Source: Durusdinium trenchii (Eukaryota > Sar > Dinophyceae > Suessiales > Symbiodiniaceae). From it: 64,000 nucleotides of DNA. The notes beneath the pieces are model-generated. The model ran no database searches, was not told the DNA's origin, and saw only the letters and a program-made list of their open reading frames with translations. Made by a program: the position numbers and the translations under genes. This document shows, in pieces, positions 31,086 through 41,814 of this stretch (the stretch's first letter is position 1; the number at the start of each line of letters is the position of its first letter). The stretch lies in assembly GCA_963970005.1 (NCBI GenBank), contig CAXAMN010015003.1, positions 20,857-84,856 on the forward strand, written 5' to 3'.

Positions 31086-32424
31086 ACGACTGGATCGTCT
31101 CAGTGCATTGGACGTGGGAATTGAGTCCTCCGTAACCTCTGTCCCCTCTCCTCATTTGGGGAGGTGCCTTAATCCCATTGAGTTCCTTTCAGGGTGGAAC
31201 ACCGAGCAAAAACCACTTCCAAAAGAATACATCGCTTATAACAGTGGTGAGCTCACTGGCTGGCAGGTTAGTGTGACAAACTGTGAACGGGTTATGGTGA
31301 CACCTTTTCTTTTGGGGGGAGGGGGTTTACTAGCTGTTGCTCAGGAGAGCTAAGAAGCCGCGGAAGTCTCCAGTTTTAGGTCAACAGGGAGCCGGGTCAC
31401 TCGGAGCAAACCGACTGGGAGTTCCCCTATATAGTAAACGCTGGGAGGAGGTTCCCTACTGCGTTCGCAAAGACTCTTGTCCTCCCATACCCTGCAGATT
31501 AACGTGTTGACTCTCAAAACCACGGGGAACAAGGGCAATTTGGATTGGCGCAATTTGCTGTCTTGCAAGTGAAACATGCATGAAGGGTTCAAGCTGTTTC
31601 AGAGCTTGATACTGATTCCTCTTCCAGCACCAGCCAGTTTGGGTGGTTTATGGACTCCCCTCATGCTATTTGTTATTATTTGCTCACCATCCAAGACGCA
31701 GACGTGGAGATACGCCTATACATCCCCGGGTCAACCACCCCAATCCCAAGATCTCGTTAAAGATGCCAGTCCCAAACAGTTTGTTGGAATGGGAGAATCC
31801 GACTTGCAGAAAAAGAAGTTCTTTTCTTATAAGAAACATCCGCCAGCAGTCACATGTCGGGGTGCCGAACTGGAAGGAAAGAGTGAAATTGTGGTGCCCC
31901 TGTCACCTCCACTCACGTATACGAAAAGATCAGCACAGCAGCCCCAAAAAGGCTGCGCGTGCTTTGGGCCTCCTTGCTGGCATTGAATGTGACCTGGACC
32001 CATCTTGGAGCCTTGATCTACCACTACGACCGCAAGGTCAGCCCGAGCCTTGACGTTCCGTGGGATCCGGTCCGGAAGGACACCGATGGTTGAGCTGATC
32101 AGGGGAGGGAGCTGATGAGCTTTGGGGAGGTCAGGGCATTCCGGAAAGCTTCCAGAACTAGCGTATTCCAAGCAAATTAGAAGCAAGTTCATGCACGTTC
32201 GGCAAATCAGACCAGGTCTTGCCTTTGCTCTTGGCATCTTTTGGGATGAAAGGTGGTCTTCCTTCCTGAGGCGTAGCCTGCGCTGCTTCCGTGGCTTCCT
32301 CTTGACCTTGGGCTTTTGCGCCCTTCGGACGGTGACCACGTGAGCAGCGTTCTAAATTCACCCTTTCTTTTTAGTCAGGGACGGCGAAAAATAAGTGAAC
32401 ATACGGAACATAGTGATTTTAGCT
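31086..32424. other. No gene called; element fragment at 31,845
   Basis: AGTCACATGTCGGGGTGC near 31,850 is a fragment of the ACCAGGAGTCAC element. A minus-strand frame at 31,827-32,339 (170 codons) is basic at its start but runs through this fragment, so it is not called. Confidence 0.4.
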
Positions 32425-32695
32425 GATGTTTGTAAGGTGTCCGTAAGGTTTGCCGTAAGGATGTGCAGACTTGAACGATGCCGGAAGGCTACCGGAAGCG
32501 ACACTTGTTGATTTTGATTATGTTTCCTTTCTTGTCTTGCAACAACATTTCATATGTGACCATAGTGGACTTGCATACCTTCGCCGTAAGCACAACGTAA
32601 GAATAGCCATGCATATATGTGTCACCGTAAGCAAAACATAGAAAAACGTAAGCTTGCGTAAGGCCTACCGTAAGGTTTGATTTCTCTGCAAGAAA
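32425..32695. repeat. Cluster of CGTAAG hexamers
   Basis: CCGTAAGG, CGTAAGC or CGTAAGA occur nine or ten times in 270 bp, irregularly spaced in otherwise AT-rich DNA. This is not a simple tandem repeat. Confidence 0.55.
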
Positions 32696-34272
32696 AGACA
32701 ACACAATTTTGATCACCGCTCACGTGTCTTTTTGCATGGCACGGAAAGGAGCTGACAGAGGGAACACATATAGCAAGGCCCTCGGTTTTGAACACCCCTT
32801 AAGGGCCCTGGTATGAAACAGCATAGCAAATCAGCTGATAGCAACCACTACAGTATGTCAGGTTTGTCCTAACCACGTTTGTTTCTTGGCTTCTGAAGCT
32901 TAATCAAGGCCCAGCAAATCCATTCAACTCCCTTCGCATGTCTTGTGAACTGATGAGCTTCTTCATTCAGTTTTCTCAGCTCTAGAGACTTAGTTCTAAT
33001 ATAACGTTAACATCTTACAACCTGCGACTTTGTCTCGCTGTACCAGCAGAAGTTCTGCGGAAGTGAAGAACGGCTTAAGGCACCGGAAGTCGCTGCCTTC
33101 GTCGCTGTCACTCAGGTTGGATCTTGGAGTCTGGCATTGCAATACGTCTATTCCGAGTGGATCTTCCTCCGGAGCGGCGTGCGGAGCTCCCATTTCTTGT
33201 ACACAGAGACCCTAGTCGACAGATGGGGAGAGCAACAGAGCGACAGATGGCACCTGTTCCCCGAGTCTACACGTATTTTTTTTTCTGAGTCTACAGTGTT
33301 GCAGTTGAATTTCTTGAATCTTGGTGCGCCGATAGCTACAAAGGGCCGAAGAGACGGCCGCTGTGTTGCGTCTTCGACTTCGAAGAGTCGAAATCCCTAA
33401 CACCCTGAAGGTCAGGGGGTCTCACTGGACCTGGCCAGGGACACATGCTTCACTTTGATGATTCACACCGGTCAGACTGGACTTGTAGGGCCGGGTGTGA
33501 TTCCTTGGGGTCATCTCTGACATGTTCATGTGTACTTCATGTCGGGCATTGGTTAGTAGTGGAAAGGCATCGTACCAGTTGTTCTTCATGTGCAAACCCT
33601 AGGGCTCCTGGCCCACCTCCGTTTCGAAGGTGGTTGGGGTGGGTGCGGGGTTGGAGCCCAAACGGATAAATCAGTTTGGAACTTTGGACCGAACACTCGT
33701 CTCAGTCCGCTGAACAAGAGTCAATTGGATTAATTTTTGCTCATCGCATCTCCTTGCTGAATGGTGCTACCCAGACCATCCATGTATGGAATACATAGTT
33801 TTTGGCCCATCCATGTAGGTTACCAGTGACCAGTCCGGATGGTCTGGGGACCTTGCGATCGCACGCATCGCATTGCGTGTTAGATATAGAGGGGGTAGCA
33901 TAAGTGAACATATAATATATACGAGCACCCTCCAACAGGCTGTTAGTTGAGGGTTGTTGGACCCTAACAGGTCTCAATTGGTGACCTGTAGAGTCGGGTG
34001 CTGGTATGGATGTCTACATTTGGTACCAACCTGGATCCCAGAATGTTCTTCCCCAAGAGGATACCATTGCACCAAGTCTTTCAGGATCGGATCGAGCGAC
34101 AGACGTGACCTCTCTCGGTCGTTTGACTCGAGGATTGCCTATGTCTTGGAAGACAGCACGGAGCAAACTCGGGCAAATTCTTGGAGTAATTCCTGAGGGA
34201 GATGAAGAAGCACCTGTCGTAGCAACCAGGTACGCATCTGTCATTCGTGGGTCGTTGCCTGAAGACTTTATA
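32696..34272. other. About 1.6 kb with no gene recognised
   Basis: Holds a half-copy of the GGGGCCCTGGTA inverted repeat at 32,797, a decayed CCCTAGGG-family copy at 33,597-33,660 and a decayed CCCAGACACTCC-type copy at 33,770-33,850. Frames are all under 91 codons. Confidence 0.45.
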
Positions 34273-34388
34273 CCCTAAGAATCCTTGGGCTCTCCATGGC
34301 AGGGGTCGGACCCGACACCGAAACGCAGGGAGAAAAGAGCCCCTTCACCAAACCCTATCTGTTGCTTAAGGGGCCCGGATTCTTAGGG
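34273..34388. mobile_element. Inverted-repeat element, CTAAGAATCC family, copy 2
   Basis: The ends CCCTAAGAATCC and GGATTCTTAGGG are perfect 12-bp inverted repeats. The interior CCATGGCAGGGGTCGGACCC parallels CCATAGCAGGACCC in the copy at 6,615. Its CCCTA start resembles the CCCTAGGG family. The flanks show no duplication. A right-end fragment is at 43,705-43,720. Confidence 0.65.
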
Positions 34389-34845
34389 CTGACTGCATTC
34401 TTTCTAAGACCTGGAAGCTTTGACTGCGCGTTTTCGTCCTGCATTCTTTCGCTCGTGTTCGCTCCCGCTCGTGCAACGACGCACCAGGCCAGGGCGACGC
34501 CACCGCTCCGTCGTCGACGTGAACCGCATCGACCGAGACGGCGACGGTGAAGGCAGTAAAAGGAGCTGACCTGCCCCCATTCTGTTTTTGGGTAGTAATT
34601 ATAGTGGTGGCACCCCATGGAGCGAGCAACAGCAAGAACAGGTCGAGTTCGTTTGGTGAAGCCTTTTGTTTCAGAGAGGCAACCGGCGAAAGGGAGTGGA
34701 ATGAAACTTGGTGCAACAGAGGGGAAAGGCAGCGGTGAGAGTGGTGCAACGAAGGAACGTTGACATGAACTTGTGCATTGAAGAGACATTACGATTTGAT
34801 TGGATGATATGATTAAATTGGATAAGTCACGATGATTCTTTCTGT
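34389..34845. other. No gene called
   Basis: A very small GC-rich island at 34,490-34,549 with AG before and GTGAAG after could be a micro-exon (VDVNRIDRDGD in one frame, EF-hand-like). It is too short to claim. Confidence 0.25.
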
Positions 34846-36560
34846 TGTTTGCTCCACTGCATGGTATATCTTATTTTGCTGCGCGGCAGCGAAGGACCAT
34901 GTATTATGATGTTCAGCGCAGATTTCATCTTTAGGATTCCGGGGCCGCGTCCAAGGTAGACTTGTCATATTCCTGGTGCCGTTGTCCAAGTGGTCCATCA
35001 CCGGGGATTGGTTGAGGTGGACAAAGATTTCACCATGGTCAACCTGTGATTTTCCAGGGAAAGTGAGTGGTTTGGGTATACCGAACGAACTCGGGGATGA
35101 CCTAGTATCCGGGTCTCAGAGATCCGAAAGGGCTGCTCTGGTGCTTTGTTATGGGATGCAAGTTGGTGTGAGAGGAAAAAAAACGGTATTTTGGGTGGTG
35201 GGTGGTCGACTAAGGTTATCATATAATATACTAGTGTGCAACATTGGTGCTGATGAGAATGTTTTGGATGTGCGGGATATGTCATTTGCAAGGTTTATGG
35301 AAGTACCCTGCTATTTGTCCATGCAGGGCTACTTTTTCTGTGATTTTTTATGTTGAGTTTGGGAAACATTTTGTGGATTTGCTTCTTACTGTGTTTCCTT
35401 GCTTCTCTATGACCTCTCCTGCTACTCTTGGCTTTCCTTGCTTCTCATTGCTTTTCTGTGGTTGGTTCGCTTTTTGTGCTTTTTGTGCTTGTTCTGCTCT
35501 TCTGTGCTTGTTTATCTTTTCCTGGCTTTTCAAATGCTTGATTTTTCTGACTTTTCCGGCTCCTAAGCCGCGCTTGGTTTGGTCTTCCTGGCTTTTCTCC
35601 TCTACTTTCTGGTCTTTTCTCGTCTTTTTGTGGCGTATTGATCCCGTTTGCTGTAATGTGTTTTTCTTTCTACGGTCTGTATTGCTTTCACTTTTGATAG
35701 GCTGGTTTTCAATCCTTGAGATACTGTTGCTTTATGCGTGCTTTTTCTGTCTTTGTATGCCTTTCCCACTCTTTGTTTTCTGCTCCACTAGTGGTTGCGT
35801 TTTAGTTCACCTTAATGAACAACCCAAGTGCATCATGTGAACAACACTATTTCATTCTGTACGTCTTCCCTTCTTGATTATGATGCACTTGTCTCATGTT
35901 TGCGGCCGTGCGGCTGTTAGGTGACTTTAGGTAGAGCAGGATGAGATGGGACTTGTGGCACCGTTTAGAGAGCAGTCTTGTATTGGGTTGCGTGGGCAAT
36001 CTGGTGATGTTTCGCATTATCTTCTTTATGGTTCGATTGTGTGAGTTCCCATGCATATATGTTTTTCTAAATCCCATGTCATCCCAGGGTAGTATAGCTT
36101 TTTCACTTCCACTGAAGGAACTATAGCAAAACCGCAACCGCACAAAGAATTCCCCAAACACAACCCCTTTCGAGTTCCACTGCAGGAACTATAGAGAAAC
36201 CACGAAGGCAAACAAAATCCCCAACCGCATCGCACCCTTTGTTCAACTGCGGTATCCAACGCCATCACAGCAGAAGTCTTGTCGCAACTGCAGTCGTGGC
36301 TCGAAGCCAGATGTGTCACGCAAGGCTATCCCCTTATGCAAGTGATGCATGTTGAAGGGGGAACCAGTTTGGATCATGGTTCACATTGACGAGACCATGC
36401 AAAACAGCCATGCCGCACCTTGTTCCGAAGGCAGACGAGCAGCAAAGTCCATTACTCGTAGCATTGACTTCAAAGTCGGAGAGTTCAAGTATCCCGTGCT
36501 CCCAACACACATGACCTCGTGCATTGGGGATCATTTGGGTTTCACTAACACTTAGCATTA
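34846..36560. repeat. Dispersed repeat D, copy 2, with insertions
   Basis: Blocks shared with the other copies: GTTTGCTCCACTGCATGGTA, CCAAGGTAGACTTGTC, AGTGTGCAACATTGGTGCTG (35,230), GCAGTCGTGGCTCGAAGCCA (36,290) and GCATTGACTTCAAAGTCGG (36,460). A pyrimidine-rich tract (35,340-35,800) and a duplicated 70-bp unit (36,105 and 36,175, CCACTG(A/C)AGGAACTATAG) lie inside. The 198-codon frame at 35,244-35,840 is hydrophobic only because the DNA is T-rich. Confidence 0.5.
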
Positions 36561-36707
36561 GTTTGTTCCATGGAGAATTCAGGGTCCAGCTTTGCCAAGC
36601 ATTGTTTTGTGTTTTTGACTTGATCATTCACTTGTCAGCCGCATGAAAAACCAATCCTTTAAGCCAAAGCGGCCATTTCTTGGACAATTATATATGAAAA
36701 GACAGTC

Positions 36708-36797
36708 CCCTAGGGCTCCAACCATATCCTCAGAAGGTGTTTAGACCCCCCAAACCCACCCCAACCATCTTCTCAGGAGGTGGTTGGAGCCCTAGGG
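36708..36797. mobile_element. Miniature inverted-repeat element, CCCTAGGG family, TSD GTC
   Basis: A 90-bp element from CCCTAGGGCTCCAACCATAT to GGTGGTTGGAGCCCTAGGG, flanked by GTC at 36,705-36,707 and 36,798-36,800. The inverted repeats extend about 19 bp. Confidence 0.82.
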
Positions 36798-36945
36798 GTC
36801 TTTGCTCTTGTTCACAGCTACCACGATTTTCTCTACCGATGTGCGATGGTGACCCGAGCTTCGGAGCTTCAGGTCGTTCTGAAGGATTGGGCAACGGCCT
36901 TTGAGCGGAAGTTGTGGAGGTTGAGGCTTACTTACCCTCCAATCG
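36798..36945 (+). CDS. Weak exon candidate, unknown protein
   Basis: Starts after TTGTTCACAG and reads in one frame HDFLYRCAMVTRASELQVVL, then KDWATAFERKLWRLRLTYP, giving an amphipathic helical peptide. There is no clear donor; the frame runs into a CTAGTAGG repeat cluster. No family recognised. Confidence 0.22.
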
Positions 36946-37020
36946 CTAGTAGGTGGAGGCCATGGCTAGTAGCTAGAAGCTACTAGGTTGGAGGCCATCG
37001 CTATTAGGTTGGAGGCTTAC
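36945..37020. repeat. GCTAGTAGGTTGGAGGC short repeats
   Basis: Three or four units of CTA(G/T)TAGGTTGGAGGCCAT within 75 bp. Confidence 0.65.
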
Positions 37021-37029
37021 TCACCCCTC

Positions 37030-37620
37030 CGATCATGGAAGTGGACAGCCACCAAGACGCGTTTCCTCTACCAAGAGGGGGCGGTCCACTTAGACCAAAA
37101 CAGTCCCCTTTGGTTCATAACGGATATGCTACTATGCACAACCCCGTAACAGGTTAAACCTTTAAACAAATGATAAAATCATGGTTGAGACCAGAAAAGA
37201 CGTTCCGTCGCACCATTTTGGAGCTCTTAAGTTTGTCTCCATGGACACTTTTTCACTGACAGTGGTTTCAGAGTAGATGGCACAAGCCCAATGATGTCCT
37301 TTCTATGGAGGTCCATATAGTGTATAAGCCACAGACATTGGGGATTGTGCCATCGAACCTCTGAAACGGCTGGCAGATCCACATGACGTGATAGAAGATT
37401 GGCCACGAGGGCGAAGTTCAGCATGTTGCATGTTGCGAAGATACTGCCCTGCGAGCCGTCTCTCCCAGTTGCTGCTTAGATGGTTTGGTCCATCTCCCAT
37501 AAAAGCACGTCTGGAAGACACTCCACGCTTTTCGGTAGAGTTCATGTGCAATAGTCGGAAAACATCTATAGAAGAAAACATGAGTTGCGCTTTTGCAGGC
37601 CAAACACATCTTCATCAATA
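37030..37620. repeat. Diverged duplicated segment E, copy 1
   Basis: Shares GACGTGATAGAAGATTGGCC and AGCATGTTGCAT with 43,510-43,560, CTTTGGTTCATAA with 43,213 and AGA(A/G)AAGACGTT with 43,345. The order is the same in both places. A frame in this copy reads HDVIEDWPRGRSS. It may descend from coding DNA, but no intact frame survives. Confidence 0.5.
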
Positions 37621-38381
37621 CGAAGGTGGGTGACCTCAACGGAGTCTGTTTGCACTGAACATCGACGATGATCACCGTGCCGCAAAAATGAGTAAAGGAG
37701 AGGAGACAAATTTTGGAGCAGCAGGTTAGGGGCACACGGTTTGGAAAGGTCCAAGGATTCTTAGGGCAAGAGCTAGCTGTCGCAACGGAGCAGGTTGCTC
37801 GTTCCGGCCGGTTCGGGGGTGACTCGTTGCGAGGGGGCGTGGACCGACTTCGGGTGAGTGGTTTCGACCCCTTGGCCGACTGAGCCCTCAACTGTTTTCC
37901 GGTTAGCCTAGAAAGTGGGGTGTCCCCAATCCCCGAACAGGTTTTGCAGGTCATCCACTGACTCAGTCCCCAGCCCGTTTCGAGTCCTTTTTCTGTGCGT
38001 TTCTCGATCGATCTGGAGTTTGGATGAAGCGCCATTGGGCTCCAGCAGTGCAATGATGTGCGAGGAGTCTGGTGACCTGGTGTTGTGAATCGGATGATAT
38101 CGCCTGATTCTTCCAAGTGACCGAACTTGCTTCCCTGGTTTGAGGTCACGAACAGGCCGGTAATGTCACTTAGAGACTCCAAAGAGGCCACTTGGAAGAA
38201 GCTGGTGCATGATGTGTATCTTGTGAATCCATGTGAAGTTTAATATATACCATGCAGCACCAGTCAGACTTCACAGGTCTCCGAAATGGAGGGTTGGGAA
38301 GGGCTCCTGTCAGGCTTCAATTGGTGACCTGTTGCACGAGTCTCGGTGCGACAGTGCTCCAAGGTGAGTTGGTCGACTTAA
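37621..38381. other. Upstream region of the membrane protein gene
   Basis: No TATA box or spliced-leader relic was recognised. The minus frame 37,418-38,191 (257 codons) has no motif and overlaps segment E. GCTTCAATTGGTGACCTGTT at 38,312 resembles TCTCAATTGGTGACCTGTAG at 33,972. Confidence 0.35.
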
Positions 38382-38456
38382 GCATGGCATCGGACGAGTC
38401 GGAGACGGAGAACACCACTGAGCTGTCGGGGGAGACGGAGCTCTCGTTCCATCCGA

Positions 38457-40682
38457 GTGGCGTGGCTTTGTTTAGGGCGTGTTCCTTGGTTTTCTCTACG
38501 GGTTGAGGGCTGCTGGCATGAGGAATATGTTGTATGTTTACCGGTTCCGAACAAGCAAATTCAAGGAAGTCTTTGGAAGCTTAAGCTCGACCCGTCACTG
38601 TACAGATGCTTGACATGTCTTGGCGCCCTGTTCATCATCGTGCTGAGTAGTTTGGGAGCCATCCTCCTTGGCGCCAGGGGTGATGTGGGTGAAATATCAT
38701 ATTATTTCAGATATTATGCAGACATGGAATTTTGCATCCTGATGGCTTGTACAGCCGTAGCGGCTTGTGGAGCTATGTGGGTATGGTGCCATGCCTCAAC
38801 GCCACACCTCCTTCAGGCTTCAGGCTTTCTGGTTCTCAACTGGATCGAGGGGTTAGCCTTCATCAGCTGGATCCTTGCTCTTTATAATCATGTAAACACC
38901 ACGACAAGCATCCTTGTGGCTTGTCTCAGACTTTTCTTGCTGATCTGTGAAATCGTGAGTCTTCAGATCTTGATCCAGAACCGTCTCCAAAGCATTTGGC
39001 CGGCACTCAACCAACCTCGATGTGGAGTGTGGCTGAACAGGATTGTTTGGGCAGAACTTGCTTTGCTCACACTGGGCACTCTCAGCTTGATTCCTGCTCT
39101 ACGCGCGATGCAACGTGGCGAATCGGGCATTCTCATGTACATTGCCCTTGCCGCATTCGTGCTTTTCATCCCATGTTGCTTTGTCATTTGGATGCTTATT
39201 GTTTTTGCCACCTTGTGCCGTGTTTTGACCATCTTTCATGCTGCGCAGCAGATGGCGCAGGGTCTTTCTCTGGAGTCCGGCAAGGCGTTGCGCCGCAGCC
39301 GCAGAGCGGCATTGCTGCAAGGTCTTGGCTTGGTGATTAGCTTAGCCAGCACCTGCACTTTGGTGACTGTTTCCATTGTGCCACCACACAAACAGACCAC
39401 CGCACGAAGGAGCCGACCGAGCGTGCGCGTGCCGCAACGAGCTTGGTTCTTCCGACACTCGACCAACGCAAACATCTCACATATGGGACTGGCGCAAAGT
39501 GTGAACTTGGTCACCAACACACTTGGTGTGATTCTGCTGTCGGGGGCCCATCGCTTCTGGGGGCGTGTTGTTGAAAACAACGCGTCCACAGGCGGCTGTT
39601 CCTGCTTCACCTCGGTGAAGCGGGTGAGACGGGTGAGGCCGACCAGAGAGATCGTCGGAAGCGAATGGGAAGCAAAGACTCAGGAACTGGCTGGTCGCGG
39701 TATATCTGTGCAGGAACTGCTGTTATTTTATCGCAGATTGGGGAAGGACATCATGTTGTCTTATAGACCAAATGCGCACACTACCAATGATGTTGTGCGA
39801 CAGGCGATTATCCCAATGACTGCAGCAAACGGGAGCTCCTATGCACAGCTAGTCAATAGAGGTGAACCTAAGATGCCCCAAAAGATGGTGACCCACAACT
39901 GGTCCAACCTTTTCCGAGACTTGCTGGCGAGTGTCATTGCTGATGCCCTTGAAGAGCACACCTTTGAACTCGTTTCTGCTTTGCTGGCCGATGAGGTGGG
40001 CATCAATGCTTTGGAGCAAATGATCCAGGTGCAAGGAAACTTGGAGGGCGTCTATTGGATTTGTGCCTTTGCAGTGAACCAACACTCCGGGATATGTGGA
40101 GCCAACCCACGTGCAGATGTTGATCCTGTCACAATGCTACCACATCCAGTGTGTTCATGTGGGACTTCTAAATTCTTCAACAGCACGCCACCTTTGAACC
40201 AGCATGGGGAGAGCATTCATTGTGAAATGAACAAGTTCGACGACATGATGTCCTTTCTAGCGTGCAGAGATGCCTCTTTTGCAGAGGTGGTTGCTGTCGA
40301 TGCATCATTCGAACTCTTCAGCCGAGCCTGGTGTATGGCTGAGCTGTTCGAAGCTCATCGACTGGGTATGACTCAGATCCTGCTGGTGAGGAATAAAGAC
40401 ACGCTGCTCAGAAGACAGCACACGCTAGAAGGCCTTAGAGTGCAAGATATGAAAGCAAGCCGCCCGCAAGATGTCGATGCCATTCTGGCGAAGATCCCGA
40501 ACAAGGATGCTTTCAACCAGAGACTTCGGTCTTTGATCTGTGACAGGAATGTTGGCCTTGTTACTGCTTGGAAGCATGCTGATTCTTTGCAGCGAATAGA
40601 GCAGCTATCTCATGTATTGAAGTGGGCTCGTTTGTCAACCAGTGTAGAAGATGGACTGCAAGTTTGGCAGAATTGGGTCTAG
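38457..40682 (+). CDS. Multipass membrane protein with TIR-like C-terminal domain
   Basis: A single frame of 741 codons, the longest in the window and without introns. Residues about 50-365 hold seven or eight hydrophobic segments (near 51-73, 91-110, 122-143, 152-173, 197-215, 226-251, 288-309 and 348-365). Residues about 475-690 form a soluble domain with MVTHNWSNLFRDL (477), YWICAFAVNQHSGICG (533), CEMNKFDDMMSFL (589), VVAVDASFELFSRAWCMAEL (611) and RVQDMKASRPQDVDAILAKI (661). A pattern of histidine/tryptophan, then WI..F.VNQH, then RAWC..E resembles TIR/HET-like effector domains seen widely in protists. That assignment is from pattern memory and the function is unknown. The frame is open from 38,382 but its only in-frame start is GTG 38,457; ATG 38,384 lies in another frame, so the true start is probably in an upstream exon or behind an indel. 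Stop TAG is at 40,680. Confidence 0.85.
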   Translation: MAWLCLGRVPWFSLRVEGCWHEEYVVCLPVPNKQIQGSLWKLKLDPSLYRCLTCLGALFIIVLSSLGAILLGARGDVGEISYYFRYYADMEFCILMACTAVAACGAMWVWCHASTPHLLQASGFLVLNWIEGLAFISWILALYNHVNTTTSILVACLRLFLLICEIVSLQILIQNRLQSIWPALNQPRCGVWLNRIVWAELALLTLGTLSLIPALRAMQRGESGILMYIALAAFVLFIPCCFVIWMLIVFATLCRVLTIFHAAQQMAQGLSLESGKALRRSRRAALLQGLGLVISLASTCTLVTVSIVPPHKQTTARRSRPSVRVPQRAWFFRHSTNANISHMGLAQSVNLVTNTLGVILLSGAHRFWGRVVENNASTGGCSCFTSVKRVRRVRPTREIVGSEWEAKTQELAGRGISVQELLLFYRRLGKDIMLSYRPNAHTTNDVVRQAIIPMTAANGSSYAQLVNRGEPKMPQKMVTHNWSNLFRDLLASVIADALEEHTFELVSALLADEVGINALEQMIQVQGNLEGVYWICAFAVNQHSGICGANPRADVDPVTMLPHPVCSCGTSKFFNSTPPLNQHGESIHCEMNKFDDMMSFLACRDASFAEVVAVDASFELFSRAWCMAELFEAHRLGMTQILLVRNKDTLLRRQHTLEGLRVQDMKASRPQDVDAILAKIPNKDAFNQRLRSLICDRNVGLVTAWKHADSLQRIEQLSHVLKWARLSTSVEDGLQVWQNWV

Positions 40683-41222
40683 GCACAGACCATTCTTGTT
40701 TTACGTCGGTGGGTGTCAGCAGCATCAACACCAATGTGTGGCTAAAGCAGTGAGCGAAGGCAGAAAAGAACTAATGACGAGAGAGTATTAAATAGTATTC
40801 AGACCCCCACTCACAAATCCTGTCCGTTTGCCAGAAGGACGCCATATCCACCATAAAGCGATAAGACAACAAAACGATGGCCCCATAGACAACCCTTCCT
40901 ATTTTACTTCCTCTCAGGCTTGTCTCTCGCACAAAGACATCGAGGAGTGTTGCGTTGCAGTATCATTGTTTTGTGCAAAGAAATTGATCTGTGTACTAGT
41001 TTGCACTACTAGGCACGAAAACGATAACACAACAAACACGATACTGCATCGAGCCTATAACACCTTCCCGTATACACAATGGCCCACATGTATACTAGCT
41101 GTCTAGGTCTGGAACGCGCCGTGGCAGCATGTTTATCAGTTCCACACAGGACAACTGCACCTAGCCACTACGAATGTTGCAGCTAGTCAAAGCACCGTAC
41201 ACTCATACCCTACACTGCCCTA
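40683..41222. other. 3' flank of the membrane protein gene, no further gene
   Basis: Short frames only. No polyadenylation signal is called because dinoflagellate signals are poorly defined. Confidence 0.35.
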
Positions 41223-41313
41223 CACAGACACTCCATGTATGGTATATATGCCTACATTGACCCCCTTTCAACCAACCCTGGCCTGATCGGCAGTCCCATG
41301 GGTCGTGTTTGGG
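41223..41313. mobile_element. Miniature inverted-repeat element, CCCAGACACTCC family
   Basis: CAGACACTCCATGTATGGTA to CCATGGGTCGTGTTTGGG, nearly identical to the copy at 30,637. Confidence 0.75.
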
Positions 41314-41439
41314 TATGGTGAACAGTGTTCTTCTTTGTCTGTTCGACTCGTTCGGGCATCGCCAGGTCCACGAAGAAGGGGTCATCGGATCGCCAAGGGG
41401 GTTCGGACCAGTCGGTGTCGGTGGATTTGAGTGTGTCTT

Positions 41440-41512
41440 CCAACAGAGGTTGAATGACCCTATAGACTATCCCATAGGTACCCCAGTAGGGTCCTATCAG
41501 GTCACTTAACCT
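41440..41512. repeat. Inverted repeat with GTGACCTGATAGG-type arms
   Basis: TGACCCTATAGACTATCCCA and TAGGGTCCTATCAGGTCACT are imperfect inverted arms. A similar arrangement at 53,040-53,160 has AGTGACCC, GTGACCTGATTAGGGACTAT and AAGTGACCCC. Confidence 0.4.
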
Positions 41513-41565
41513 CTCTTGGTTCCTGACACCTTTGAGGTCGACTGCTCTGGAAGAAGGGAGCAGAA

Positions 41566-41673
41566 CCCTAGGGCTCCTGGCCGCCCCCTCCGTTTCGGTT
41601 CGATGGGACAGGGGTGGGTGCCAGGGAGGTGAGTCCCCACCGAACCTGAGGAGATGGGCCAGGAGCCCTAGGG
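41566..41673. mobile_element. Miniature inverted-repeat element, CCCTAGGG family, TSD GAA
   Basis: A 108-bp element with ends CCCTAGGGCTCCTGGCC and GGCCAGGAGCCCTAGGG, flanked by GAA at 41,563-41,565 and 41,674-41,676. Confidence 0.82.
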
Positions 41674-41814
41674 GAAATAGAAATCAACCCAAGACCCATT
41701 GGGGCCAGGGTTTTGTTTTCTCTTCAAGTACACCCAAGCCCATGGGGCACACACCGCTGACGCGAAAGCGCCACAGGTGGGTCCACCCACGTGTGCGCGG
41801 GGCGGCGGTGCCAA

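Noticed and set aside
31827..32339. 170-codon minus-strand frame, basic N-terminus
   Set aside because: Runs through a recognised transposon fragment and has no motif.
32996..33193. 65-codon minus-strand frame starting MGAPHAAPEEDPLGIDVLQC
   Set aside because: Reads plausibly but is too short and has no supporting context.
34490..34549. Micro-exon with an EF-hand-like loop (VDVNRIDRDGD)
   Set aside because: Sixty bases, only a partial loop pattern, and no neighbouring exon.
35244..35840. 198-codon plus-strand frame, very hydrophobic
   Set aside because: It runs along a 460-bp T/C-rich tract, so the Phe/Leu/Cys/Ser content follows from base composition; no membrane protein pattern or motif.
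37205..37230. Spliced-leader relic (CCATTTTGGAGCTCTTAAG resembles the dinoflagellate leader end)
   Set aside because: The match to CCATTTTGGCTCAAG is broken by an insertion and mismatches, and no gene follows directly.
37418..38191. 257-codon minus-strand frame
   Set aside because: No motif, Ser/Arg/Pro-rich mixture, and it crosses a repeat segment also found at 43.3 kb; probably open by chance.
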